Assembly (NCBI GenBank): GCA_021799405.1
Contig: JAJZAL010000136.1
Span: 1-14,000 of the forward strand
Direction of reading: 5' to 3'
DNA from: Acidobacteriota bacterium
GTDB taxonomy: Bacteria; Acidobacteriota; Terriglobia; Terriglobales; Acidobacteriaceae
Length of the DNA stretch: 14,000 bases
Shown here: one piece after another, positions 6,878-14,000 of the stretch
Layout: each line of letters begins with the position of its first letter
Position numbering within the stretch: the stretch's first letter is position 1
The notes under the pieces: generated by a model
What the model saw: the letters and a program-made list of their open reading frames with translations, nothing else
Databases searched by the model: none
What the model was told of the DNA's origin: nothing
Made by a program: the position numbers and the translations under genes

Positions 6878-6904
6878 TCAGGAATCAGGGATCAGGGGCA
6901 GTGG
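6878..6904. repeat. Degenerate second copy of the heptamer repeat
   Basis: TCAGGAA, TCAGGGA, TCAGGGG and then CAGTGG follow one another with the same 7-base period and the shared TCAG core, preceded by AGTGG. This looks like a diverged or differently slipped copy of the array at 6634-6654, 224 bases away. Confidence 0.65.
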
Positions 6905-6947
6905 AGGCGGCTGGCGCGAAGGGCGGGCTGTTGAGGTTCGTAGCGCT

Positions 6948-6982
6948 CCCATCCTCCCCGCGAACGACACGGGGAGGATGGG
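6948..6982 (-). terminator. Perfect 13-bp hairpin after the TonB-dependent receptor (REP-like or terminator)
   Basis: CCCATCCTCCCCG (6948-6960) pairs perfectly with CGGGGAGGATGGG (6970-6982) around the 9-base loop CGAACGACA. On the minus strand it starts 22 bases after the receptor stop codon at 7005, a good terminator position, but no U-tract follows. The G/C-rich arms with a short conserved-looking loop resemble repetitive extragenic palindromes, so it may be one copy of a dispersed family. Confidence 0.6.
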
Positions 6983-7004
6983 GCGTACGGCCCACAGGTT
7001 GAAG

Positions 7005-10000
7005 CTAAAAAATCACTTTTAGAGACAACTGGATCTGACGTGGAAAGTTTTGCTCAGTGCTCCCAATCGTCCCGAACCCGGACCACGCCCCCGGTTGATT
7101 GGGATTGGCCACACTTGCATTCCGGGTTGGAGCTTTCTCAGGGTTTGATGTACTCACGCCGCCAAAGATAGGCGTATTGGTCGCGTTGAACGCCTCCCCC
7201 TTGAATTGCAATTGATACTTTTCGGTTACGGAAAACACCTTTTCCATTCCAAGCTGCGTCTGTTGCGCCCATGGCTGCAGAACCCGTGTGGAATTCGGCC
7301 CTGCTGTCTTGGCTGTATATTCCGGGAAGGTAGCCCAGCATGACGTCTGTGAGTTGTTGATATAGCTGGCATAGGTTCTATGAGCCGACCGGATGTTATA
7401 TTGACCGCAGTTGTAGAGATCTCCATTCGGATAGCCAACCGGCGTTCCGGCCTGGTTCTGAAATATCCATTCCAACTGCCAATTATTCAGCACGGCGCCT
7501 GCCACGCCATGAGCGTTGCTGGCCAGCAGGCCGCCTCGCCCGATCGGAATGCCATACAAGCCGCTGAATGCGAAGACCCAGGAGCGATTGCCACCATCCA
7601 GGAAGTAAAGGGGTTTGGGATCCACCAGCCCCTCTCCTGAATTATTCAGATAGCCGGTGGCAGCCATCAACTTGGACCACGTGAAGGCCCCGAGGAAGCT
7701 AAGGCCCTGGCTCAACATGCCGCCATTGGTGAAGCGCTTCTCCGCTTTCGCAATCATGGAGTTGTAGTCGCTGTAACCGGTAGCGTGGGTGTAAATGTAA
7801 AGATTTCCATTGAACTCGGGATAAGGAACCATCAGGACCTTTGCCTCGACCTTCGGGTTTTGCCCCAATCCAAGGGTCTTGGGCAAAACACCATAAAACG
7901 GATTCGTCACCAACTGATCCAGATAACCTGGATTAGCATGCCCTTGCTGGAAATCCGAGGCCGACAACCCATTCAGTTGCCGTGAATCCCGCAGGTAGAT
8001 TGTATAGACGCCGACATACTCAATATCCGTCGTGATCTGGAACGGCAGCTCACTCTCGAAACCGAACGAATATTGCTGAGCAACAGGAATTTTCCTGTCT
8101 CTTTGATCAAGGCTAAGCCCATCTCCGACAAACGTCATCGCGCCCAAAGAACGTCCTTCGACCGGAGTGTATCCATTTGGATACGGATTTCCGTTTATGA
8201 AGTTAAAAGCCGGAGTCAGACCTCCATCCGGGGATGAGTCGTATCCTGTGGACTGTTTCCACGGAGATGCGCCTCCCAGCTCGAAACCGATCTCGGTGCC
8301 GAGTCCCCAGCCTCCTCGCAGGACGAGCTTGTTCGTAATGGCGTAGGAGATGCCGAACTTGGGTTGAAAGGGACCCGCGGTGTTTGTGTATGCGGTTAGA
8401 TTGTTGCTCGCGAATTGCGCAACACCGTTCATCGGATTGGCAATTGTAGCGCCATTCGGCAACAGGTTTCCGCTAGGGTAAGTGATGGAGTTGGTAATCG
8501 GGTTTACGCAGGTCAGGCAAATACCCGCAACGAGACGGTTCCGGCGTTCTACCGGCGACGTCTCATCATCCCAGCGCAGGCCGAGATTCAACGCGAGTTT
8601 TGGCGTCACTCTCCAGTCATCCTGGATGTATGCGGCGTAATAATTGTAGGACTCGTAAGGTGCTACCTGGTCCTGAACGCTGCCACCGCTGGGGTATCCC
8701 ATCAGCAGGTCGGCGACAACAGAGCCGTCGGAGTTGTAACGTTTGGGATTTTGCTGGGTGAAACCCGTGGAGAAAGAGAAATTGCCGTTGGGCTGCCCTA
8801 CCCCATACGGGACGTCGTGGAAGAGCATGAACTCGACGCCATAGTGAAAATTATGCTGTTTCACAACGTGCGTCATGGAAGGCGCCAGATCATAGGTTTC
8901 GAAGATGATTGGATCCCCGGTGTTGCCGATGATGGTTGGAAGGTAGTCGCCGAGATTGATTTGAGGGGCATAGGTGTGCCTGGTGGTCGGAATCGCCGGC
9001 ATGGTAAGGCCGAGATCCTTCGCCTGCAAGGACGATACGCCGGCAGAGAGTGATCCATCGGGATCGCGGTTCCAGGAGCGGTTGAAGGAGACACGAACGT
9101 CGCCGACCATCCTCGGACTGAACGTATGTGTTAAATCGAGCACCTGCGTCAAGCTGGAACGATAGTTGTTGATGTTGCCCCTCATCGCGGGGCCTGTAAA
9201 GCCGTTGGTGTTCCTGAATTCGGTCCCGGACCACCATGCGAACATCGCATACATCTTTGTGGCATCCGAGAAGTTGTAGTCAACGCGGGCAATTGGCTGG
9301 TTGTACTGATAGCGATCTTTTCCCGTGTAGACGTAGTTGTTTATATAGCCCGGAAGATTCGGGGCAGGAAACAGCTTCATGATCGCCAGGCCGATTGGAC
9401 TGATCCGGTTCGCCGGAATTGTGTCGTTGGAAAACTGCTGGCGGCCATACTGGCTGCAGCCACCCGATGAGGGCTTGACGCAGGTTGTAGTCAGAGGATC
9501 GTAAATGCCGTTTTTATTCGTGGCCGCCAAGTAGTTGGTCAAATTCACGCCGTTCACGCCCGGAAACATATCGGGCGTCGGCACGGTGGTCACCACGCCC
9601 CCGGGGAGCACTTCCCGCCAGCCTTCAAAGCTCAAGAAAAAGAACAGGTGGTCCTTGGTTTTCCAAACGGGCCCCCCAAACGTTCCTCCAAACTGGTGCA
9701 GGTTGTGAAAGGGCTTCTTGGCTCCAACTTGATTCAACTCGTACGTGTTCGCGTCGAGAACTGAATTGCGCCAAAAATCGAACAGGGTTCCATGGTACTG
9801 CCGGGTGCCACTTCTGAGGATCGTATTGATCGTGCCACCCGCAAAACGGCCATATTGCGCGTCGTACGTGTTCGTCATGACCTTGAATTCCGCCACGGCA
9901 TCCACGTTGGGAGCAATGTTCCACGTTCCGGCGCCACCGCCATTCTGCTGCGATATAGGAGCCCCGTTCAATGAGAACTGATTGGCTCTCCCGGTTTGCC

Positions 10001-10589
10001 CATTGATCTTATAGGCGTTCGACTCGTCCCAGCCTCGCGTGCCAGAGTAGCCGTGCGAGCCAAACTGCGTCTGCGTGAAACTGGCTCCTGGAGTAAGGCC
10101 CAGCAGCATGTATATCTGACGGCCGTTCAAGGGTAAATTCTGCACCTTTTCGGGATCCATCACGGTGCCGCCCGAGGCATCCAGGGTATCCAGAGCAACC
10201 TCATCGTCCGCCTGGACTGTGAGAGTCTCCGTGTCTGCGCCGACTTTAAGCGTCACTGGGAGATTGACGCTGGAATCGATGTCAACGATGATGCCTTCGC
10301 GCACCTCCTTTGCGAATCCCGGCGCCTCAATAGAAACCGAATACGTGGCCGGCTGGACAAAGGGAATCGTGAATGTGCCGTCTCTGCCGCTTTTCGTTCT
10401 GTAAGTCTGCTGGGGTCCCGTTGCCGCGATTAGGGCGTTCCGCACCACAGCGCCGGTGGAATCCGTTACCCGCCCCGCAATCGTGCCACGATATTCCTGG
10501 GCCTGGACGACGAGGACCGAGAACACAAGGATGGCGAGCAATTGAGCCATCCTCCTCAGTCCAAACAAACTGCTGCCTTGACCGTGCAT
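7005..10589 (-). CDS. Oar-like TonB-dependent outer-membrane receptor with carboxypeptidase-regulatory domain
   Basis: This is a large outer-membrane receptor of the Oar/TonB-dependent group that is expanded in Acidobacteria; such proteins import, or in some cases export, large substrates using TonB energy. Substrate unknown. The 1194-residue protein has a signal peptide (about 1-30, hydrophobic MAQLLAILVFSVLVVQA from 14, cleavage near VQA30). A CarboxypepD_reg/Ig-like domain spans about 34-117 (GTIAGRVTDSTGAVVRNALI, SGRDGTFTIPFVQPATYSV). The plug begins near 125 with NLPLNGRQIYMLLGLTPGAS at 151-170 and is followed by a very long beta-barrel. It ends LSLKVIF with the C-terminal Phe expected for BAM recognition. 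Paired cysteines lie in predicted loops. The start at 10589 is chosen because GGAGG lies four bases upstream and the signal peptide follows; the frame stays open upstream to 10664 but without a site. Sampled lines look lower in G+C (43-63%) than the neighbouring receptor (63-65%), which may hint at separate origin. Confidence 0.94.
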   Translation of the reverse strand: MHGQGSSLFGLRRMAQLLAILVFSVLVVQAQEYRGTIAGRVTDSTGAVVRNALIAATGPQQTYRTKSGRDGTFTIPFVQPATYSVSIEAPGFAKEVREGIIVDIDSSVNLPVTLKVGADTETLTVQADDEVALDTLDASGGTVMDPEKVQNLPLNGRQIYMLLGLTPGASFTQTQFGSHGYSGTRGWDESNAYKINGQTGRANQFSLNGAPISQQNGGGAGTWNIAPNVDAVAEFKVMTNTYDAQYGRFAGGTINTILRSGTRQYHGTLFDFWRNSVLDANTYELNQVGAKKPFHNLHQFGGTFGGPVWKTKDHLFFFLSFEGWREVLPGGVVTTVPTPDMFPGVNGVNLTNYLAATNKNGIYDPLTTTCVKPSSGGCSQYGRQQFSNDTIPANRISPIGLAIMKLFPAPNLPGYINNYVYTGKDRYQYNQPIARVDYNFSDATKMYAMFAWWSGTEFRNTNGFTGPAMRGNINNYRSSLTQVLDLTHTFSPRMVGDVRVSFNRSWNRDPDGSLSAGVSSLQAKDLGLTMPAIPTTRHTYAPQINLGDYLPTIIGNTGDPIIFETYDLAPSMTHVVKQHNFHYGVEFMLFHDVPYGVGQPNGNFSFSTGFTQQNPKRYNSDGSVVADLLMGYPSGGSVQDQVAPYESYNYYAAYIQDDWRVTPKLALNLGLRWDDETSPVERRNRLVAGICLTCVNPITNSITYPSGNLLPNGATIANPMNGVAQFASNNLTAYTNTAGPFQPKFGISYAITNKLVLRGGWGLGTEIGFELGGASPWKQSTGYDSSPDGGLTPAFNFINGNPYPNGYTPVEGRSLGAMTFVGDGLSLDQRDRKIPVAQQYSFGFESELPFQITTDIEYVGVYTIYLRDSRQLNGLSASDFQQGHANPGYLDQLVTNPFYGVLPKTLGLGQNPKVEAKVLMVPYPEFNGNLYIYTHATGYSDYNSMIAKAEKRFTNGGMLSQGLSFLGAFTWSKLMAATGYLNNSGEGLVDPKPLYFLDGGNRSWVFAFSGLYGIPIGRGGLLASNAHGVAGAVLNNWQLEWIFQNQAGTPVGYPNGDLYNCGQYNIRSAHRTYASYINNSQTSCWATFPEYTAKTAGPNSTRVLQPWAQQTQLGMEKVFSVTEKYQLQFKGEAFNATNTPIFGGVSTSNPEKAPTRNASVANPNQPGAWSGFGTIGSTEQNFPRQIQLSLKVIF

Positions 10590-10593
10590 AATG

Positions 10594-10598
10594 CCTCC
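10594..10598 (-). promoter_or_regulatory. Shine-Dalgarno GGAGG fixing the receptor start
   Basis: GGAGG on the minus strand lies four bases before the ATG at 10589. The spacing is slightly short but it favours this ATG over the one at 10664, after which the extra residues would not resemble a signal peptide. Confidence 0.7.
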
Positions 10599-10740
10599 AA
10601 AAGTGTTTGCTTTGGTTGTGCGATCGTTATATGTTGCAAGCCCCAATGCCTGTGCCATCAACACGACACGGCGGTTCTACCGAAGGACTCAAATCTACGA
10701 TTCAAACTTACGAAACTGTGGGGATTTTTCCTTGCAGGAA

Positions 10741-10769
10741 ACCCTACTTAATCAATTACTCTCTGTCAA
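10741..10769 (-). promoter_or_regulatory. Putative sigma-70-type promoter of the minus-strand receptor
   Basis: On the minus strand a perfect -35 box TTGACA (10764-10769) is followed by a 17-base spacer and TAGGGT (10741-10746) as -10 (three of six consensus bases). The surroundings, about 10740-10810, are markedly A/T-rich. Transcription would start near 10734, giving a leader of about 145 bases before the ATG at 10589. The strong -35 and exact spacing support it; the weak -10 lowers confidence. Confidence 0.45.
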
Positions 10770-10916
10770 GATATATTTTTGATGAAACCAAATATTTTAT
10801 TTGATAAATTCAGCAATCCCAAACGGGGGCTTTGCCTTGGACGAGTCAATGAAATATAGGAAGAGCCGGATTGAGAAGAGGTGTCGCGGCCCCCGCAGGA
10901 ATGGCTGAAGGGCGAG

Positions 10917-10934
10917 AGTGCGCACGGGCGCACT
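10917..10934. promoter_or_regulatory. Dyad directly upstream of the plus-strand promoter
   Basis: AGTGCGC (10917-10923) and GCGCACT (10928-10934) are a perfect 7-bp inverted repeat around ACGG. It ends exactly where the putative -35 box of the plus-strand receptor begins, a position used by activators or repressors. It could also form a small hairpin. Function is inferred from position only. Confidence 0.4.
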
Positions 10935-10962
10935 TTGCAATTGCGTCCGAGCAGCATAGAAT
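10935..10962 (+). promoter_or_regulatory. Putative sigma-70-type promoter of the plus-strand receptor
   Basis: TTGCAA (10935-10940, four of six consensus bases) and TAGAAT (10957-10962, five of six) are separated by 16 bases. Transcription would start near 10969, leaving a leader of about 147 bases before the ATG at 11116. The leader contains a hairpin with one bulge: CCGG-A-CCTGC at 11036-11045 pairs with GCAGGCCGG at 11053-11061. Confidence 0.5.
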
Positions 10963-10976
10963 CACTTGCAAATCCC

Positions 10977-10988
10977 TTTGCATGCAAA
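10977..10988. promoter_or_regulatory. Palindrome TTTGCATGCAAA, candidate operator
   Basis: A perfect 12-bp palindrome lies just downstream of the predicted transcription start of the plus-strand receptor. A related half, TTGCAAA, occurs 11 bases earlier (10966-10972). The position suits a repressor operator, for example a LacI- or GntR-type dimer site, but no regulator gene is in the window to pair it with. Confidence 0.4.
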
Positions 10989-11115
10989 CGGGACGGCGGA
11001 AAGCAGGCTTAACCAGAGCCAGCGGCCCGCCCGTGCCGGACCTGCCGTGAGAGCAGGCCGGTGATGCGCTAATTGTGTGTTTGTTCCCGAGTATCTGCCA
11101 CAGGTGGGTGATTGG

Positions 11116-14000
11116 ATGGCGGTGGCCAGGTGGAGCTGGATCAGGTCGCTGGCGATGATTTTGCTGCTCGCTGGCACAGGATGTTCTCTCTTTGCACAGA
11201 CCTCAGAGAATGGCGCGGGCGCCGGGCCAGGCATGGCGAAGCCAGCGGCCACGTCAGCCCCAGCATCCGCACATCCGGCAGCGGATGCATCTGCGCACTC
11301 CGCGCGGGCGCCAGGCCAGACTTCCCATTCGCCTGCCCCGCCGATTGAGACAGCCGAGGCAAACGCCAGTCCGGTATCTCCGGCAGTGACGACCACTGTG
11401 ACCGGCGCCGAGTTGCAGGCGCTGCCGGTGAGCGGGCGCCGTTGGGAAGATTTCCTGCTCGATACCCCCACGGCGGCGACGCCGGGCGGCGACGCCGGAC
11501 AGCCATCTCTGCGCGGAGCCGGCGAAGAAGGCGTGGAGACCACAGTGGATGGCGCAAACACGCGTCTGTCGTTTGGCCGCGTGGGAGGCGCCGGAGCCGG
11601 CAATTATGGCCGAGGCAATGTAGAGCAGCGGAACATGGGCCGGGTCTGGACCAGCGGGCGCGGATTCATCATTGGAGAAGCGGCGATCCGCGCGGTGCAG
11701 GCGGTTGCCGGCAATGTGGCAGCGCGAGCATCGCGCGCCGCCGGCGGCGAGATGACCGTGGAGACAGAGCGCGGCGGCAACACTCTGCACGGTCAGGGAT
11801 TTCTCTTCGACCGCCAGAATAACTGGGGCGCGCGGAATCCTTTTACGCAGTGGGTGAAGGAGACCGCGCCCGCAACCTTCGAAACGTCACCCGTATTTAC
11901 TCCGGAGGCGTACACGCCGCCGGATCACGAGATGAGCTGGGGCATCGGCGTGGGCGGTCGCATTCGCCACAGTAAGCTCTACTGGTTTGGCGCGCTCGAC
12001 GGTTACAGGCGCAATGATCCAGCCCTGTCGATGGTGCGGCATCCTGACATGTTTTTCGCCCAGCCTTCAAACGACCAGATGCAGGTGCTGGCGGCGCGGC
12101 TCGGCCTGCCCAGCGTCAACCCGGTTGCTGAGGGTCTGGCTGCGTACTCGAAGATGCTCGAAACTCTGGACAGCCTGCTCGGTCCAGCTCCGCGCACCGC
12201 CGCGCAGTGGGTCGGCTTTGGCCGCCTGGATTGGGATGCCGGCGAACGCAACCACTTCACGCTGGAAGGAACGGGCGCGAACTGGAACTCGCCGGGCGGA
12301 GGAATGACGCGGGTTTCGGAGATGTACGGGAACCATAGCCTGGGCGTCAGCGAAGCAAGCGAGGGATGGGTGCTGGGCCGGTGGGAGACATTCCTGACGC
12401 CGAATCTGCTGGCCGTCTCGGAAATCTCCGTAGGGCAGAATGATCTGGGCACGCATCCCGGAACTCCTTCGGCATTTGAGCAGACGCTCAACAACAACGT
12501 GTGGGGACAATTGCCGCAGATCATGGTGGACTCGCGCTACGGCTTCACCATCGGCAATCCCTCACGCTTCGGGCCGGGCAGTTATCCCGACGAGCACTTC
12601 TATCGCGGGCAGGAATCGGTGGAGTGGGTCCGCGGCGGCTGGCTGATGCAATCAGGTTTCGAGTGGGGCCACGACGCCGACGCAACCAGCTTGCTGCGCA
12701 ATCAAACAGGAACCTATTACTACTCCAGCGTGGAGAACTTTGCCTCTGATGCGCTGGCCTACGCGACCTTTGGACTTTCAGGGCAGCTCGATCCCTTTCA
12801 CCAGCACAACTGCGATGAGACGGGGCGGGTGTGGCGCGACTCGGCGGGCAAGTTGCGCGGCCTGGGCTATCTGCCTTGTTACACCTACTATTCCCAAATG
12901 ATGGGCCCGGCCAGGTGGAATTTAAGCACGAACGACTGGGCCGGCTACGCGAGCGCCCAGTGGGAGCCGCATAAGCTGGTGACGCTCTCCGCAGGGCTGC
13001 GCTGGGAGCGGGAACAGTTGCCGGCGCCCATGACCGCAATGGCCAACCCCGACTTTCCGCTGACGCAGAAGCTGCCGGACCTTGGCAATGACTGGGGACC
13101 GCGCGTAAGCCTTGCGATAGGCAACTACAAAAATCACTGGCCGTTGCTGCGCCTGGGCTACGGCATGTACTTTGCGCGCACCATGAACGCCGTGGTCGAA
13201 ACGGCGTTGACGCAGACCGGCTCTCCCAAGGGCGACCTCTACTTTTTCATGCGCCCCACGGATAACCTGAATGCGGGTGGAGCGCCGCCATTCCCCTACG
13301 TGCTTGCCGGAGAACCGTTGAGCATGGTCAAACCGCGCGCCGTCGAGTTTGGGCCGGGCTTTCGCAATCCCGAAGTGCATCAGGCCATTGCTTCGGTCGA
13401 GGAAGATGTCCCCGGCGGCATGCTGCTGACAGCCAGCGCGCTGGTAAGCCTGGGCCGGCGCCTGCCGATTTCGACCGATGCCAACATCGATCCCAAGATC
13501 AATCCCGGGACCATCACTTATGCCGTCGTGGACGGCACCGGCAAAGGCCCGATCAAGACGAAGCAGATCACGGTTCCTTTTTATGCTTCATGGCCCTCAG
13601 CCACTTCCGTGACCGGCACGGCGGGCCGCCTGAATCCGAATTATCAGCAGATTTCGGAGATCGTGAGCCGGGCCAACTCCACCTATGAAGCGGCGATCGT
13701 GAGGTTGGGACGGTACAGCCGTCGTGGCGTTGGCTTCTTTGCGCATTACACCTATGCCCACGCCGAGGACTGGAATCCCAACGAAGGCGCGTGGGTGGCG
13801 GGCGACGGCGTGCTCGACCCGGAAAACTTCAGGCTGGAATACGGAACCAGCAACCTGGATGTGCGCCACTCGGCAGCAGCCTACATGATTCTTGCGGCTC
13901 CCTGGCAGCTGCATGCACTTGCAGGCCGGATCGCGAACGACTGGAGGCTTACCGGGATCGGCCTGTTCCGCGGCGGCCTGCCCTACACGATGCGCACTTC
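11116..14000 (+). CDS. TonB-dependent receptor without carboxypeptidase-regulatory domain (3' end outside the window)
   Basis: The frame is open from 11116 to the window end: 961 codons plus two bases, with no stop. It encodes an outer-membrane receptor of the acidobacterial TonB-dependent group. The signal peptide is about residues 1-28 (SLAMILLLAGTGCSLFAQ from 11, cleavage near FAQ28); Cys23 is not in a proper lipobox. An Ala/Pro/Ser-rich stretch (about 30-90) takes the place of the Ig-like domain found in the neighbouring receptor. The plug starts near 95, with LPVSGRRWEDFLLDTP at 103-118, then SLRGAGEEGVETTVDGANT and RGGNTLHGQGFLF. Barrel strands follow, such as LVTLSAGLRWER and WPLLRLGYGMYF. 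Cys566 and Cys588 could form a loop disulfide. The start is supported by AGGTGG eight bases upstream (11102-11107); a GTG at 11104 is an alternative. It is divergent from the other receptor across 526 bases. Substrate unknown. Confidence 0.9.
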   Translation, partial: MAVARWSWIRSLAMILLLAGTGCSLFAQTSENGAGAGPGMAKPAATSAPASAHPAADASAHSARAPGQTSHSPAPPIETAEANASPVSPAVTTTVTGAELQALPVSGRRWEDFLLDTPTAATPGGDAGQPSLRGAGEEGVETTVDGANTRLSFGRVGGAGAGNYGRGNVEQRNMGRVWTSGRGFIIGEAAIRAVQAVAGNVAARASRAAGGEMTVETERGGNTLHGQGFLFDRQNNWGARNPFTQWVKETAPATFETSPVFTPEAYTPPDHEMSWGIGVGGRIRHSKLYWFGALDGYRRNDPALSMVRHPDMFFAQPSNDQMQVLAARLGLPSVNPVAEGLAAYSKMLETLDSLLGPAPRTAAQWVGFGRLDWDAGERNHFTLEGTGANWNSPGGGMTRVSEMYGNHSLGVSEASEGWVLGRWETFLTPNLLAVSEISVGQNDLGTHPGTPSAFEQTLNNNVWGQLPQIMVDSRYGFTIGNPSRFGPGSYPDEHFYRGQESVEWVRGGWLMQSGFEWGHDADATSLLRNQTGTYYYSSVENFASDALAYATFGLSGQLDPFHQHNCDETGRVWRDSAGKLRGLGYLPCYTYYSQMMGPARWNLSTNDWAGYASAQWEPHKLVTLSAGLRWEREQLPAPMTAMANPDFPLTQKLPDLGNDWGPRVSLAIGNYKNHWPLLRLGYGMYFARTMNAVVETALTQTGSPKGDLYFFMRPTDNLNAGGAPPFPYVLAGEPLSMVKPRAVEFGPGFRNPEVHQAIASVEEDVPGGMLLTASALVSLGRRLPISTDANIDPKINPGTITYAVVDGTGKGPIKTKQITVPFYASWPSATSVTGTAGRLNPNYQQISEIVSRANSTYEAAIVRLGRYSRRGVGFFAHYTYAHAEDWNPNEGAWVAGDGVLDPENFRLEYGTSNLDVRHSAAAYMILAAPWQLHALAGRIANDWRLTGIGLFRGGLPYTMRT

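Larger units (their letters stand above)
6628..7004. other. Repeat- and dyad-rich spacer between obg and the TonB-dependent receptor
   Basis: No gene is seen in these 377 bases. Besides the heptamer arrays and the REP-like hairpin listed separately, it holds GGCCCC/GGGGCC (6730-6735 with 6741-6746), CGGCAACTGCCG (6789-6800) and a near-perfect dyad centred on 6815 (6804-6814 with 6816-6826, 10 of 11 pairs). A weak promoter for obg may lie at 6695-6722 on the minus strand: TTAAAC, 16-base spacer, TAGGAT. It matches the consensus poorly at -35 and is not claimed as a feature. Confidence 0.55.

Noticed and set aside
8415..9053. Plus-strand open frame of 212 codons inside the minus-strand receptor
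   Set aside because: It is antisense to a well-supported receptor gene, with no motif or start signal.
10590..10664. Upstream start of the minus-strand receptor at 10664
   Set aside because: GGAGG precedes the ATG at 10589, and the signal peptide begins there; the upstream 25 residues are not signal-like.
11116..11200. Possible lipoprotein signal (LAGTGC) in the plus-strand receptor
   Set aside because: The residue at -3 is Gly rather than Leu/Val/Ile, and a beta-barrel receptor with an FAQ cleavage site fits signal peptidase I better.
10962..11603. Minus-strand open frame of 213 codons opposite the start of the plus-strand receptor
   Set aside because: It is Ala/Pro/Arg-rich in the manner of antisense high-G+C frames and overlaps the signal peptide and plug of the real gene.
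1..14000. CRISPR array, prophage, intact insertion sequence or defence system
   Set aside because: No regularly spaced repeats with unique spacers, no transposase or integrase motifs, and no recognised defence genes were found on either strand.

Overview
The window looks like chromosomal DNA of an acidobacterium, most likely class Terriglobia. The reasons are two very large Oar-type TonB-dependent receptors, a small secreted protein with a DUF5818-like domain, a Tat-exported sulfatase, and short heptamer (TCAGTGG-type) repeats of a kind I associate with acidobacterial intergenic DNA. This is inferred from protein families and general sequence character; there is no rRNA or other direct taxonomic marker.

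Layout. From 1 to 10589 every gene I accept is on the minus strand. In map order these are: a strong hairpin terminator (79-111); ribonuclease J (137-1792); a family S1 sulfatase with Tat signal (1991-3523); about 860 bases of decayed DNA holding a fragment of a glycoside hydrolase family 43 gene (about 3898-4020) beside a long inverted repeat; a 67-residue putative zinc-binding protein with a strong Shine-Dalgarno sequence (4387-4590); a hairpin terminator (4827-4859); a secreted Gln-rich DUF5818-like protein (4907-5323); the Obg GTPase (5611-6627); a repeat-rich 377-base spacer (6628-7004); and a 1194-residue TonB-dependent receptor (7005-10589). A 526-base divergent control region follows. 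A second, unrelated-looking TonB-dependent receptor then reads on the plus strand from 11116 and runs off the window end (961 codons visible).

How the genes relate. RNase J and Obg are conserved housekeeping genes of RNA turnover and ribosome assembly. The sulfatase, the GH43 remnant and the two receptors fit uptake and breakdown of complex, possibly sulfated, polysaccharide, but the GH43 gene is dead, no SusD partner is present, and no shared operon is visible. The divergent receptor pair probably shares a control region. I found a plausible sigma-70-type promoter for each, both about 145 bases from their start codons, with palindromes near the plus-strand one.

I see no CRISPR array, prophage, intact transposase, secondary-metabolite cluster or recognisable new defence system. 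The most unusual items are the GH43 fossil with apparently compensating frameshifts, the small CxxCxxC/HxC protein, the heptamer repeat occupying the ribosome-binding region of obg, and the second receptor's Ala/Pro-rich N-terminus in place of the usual carboxypeptidase-regulatory domain.
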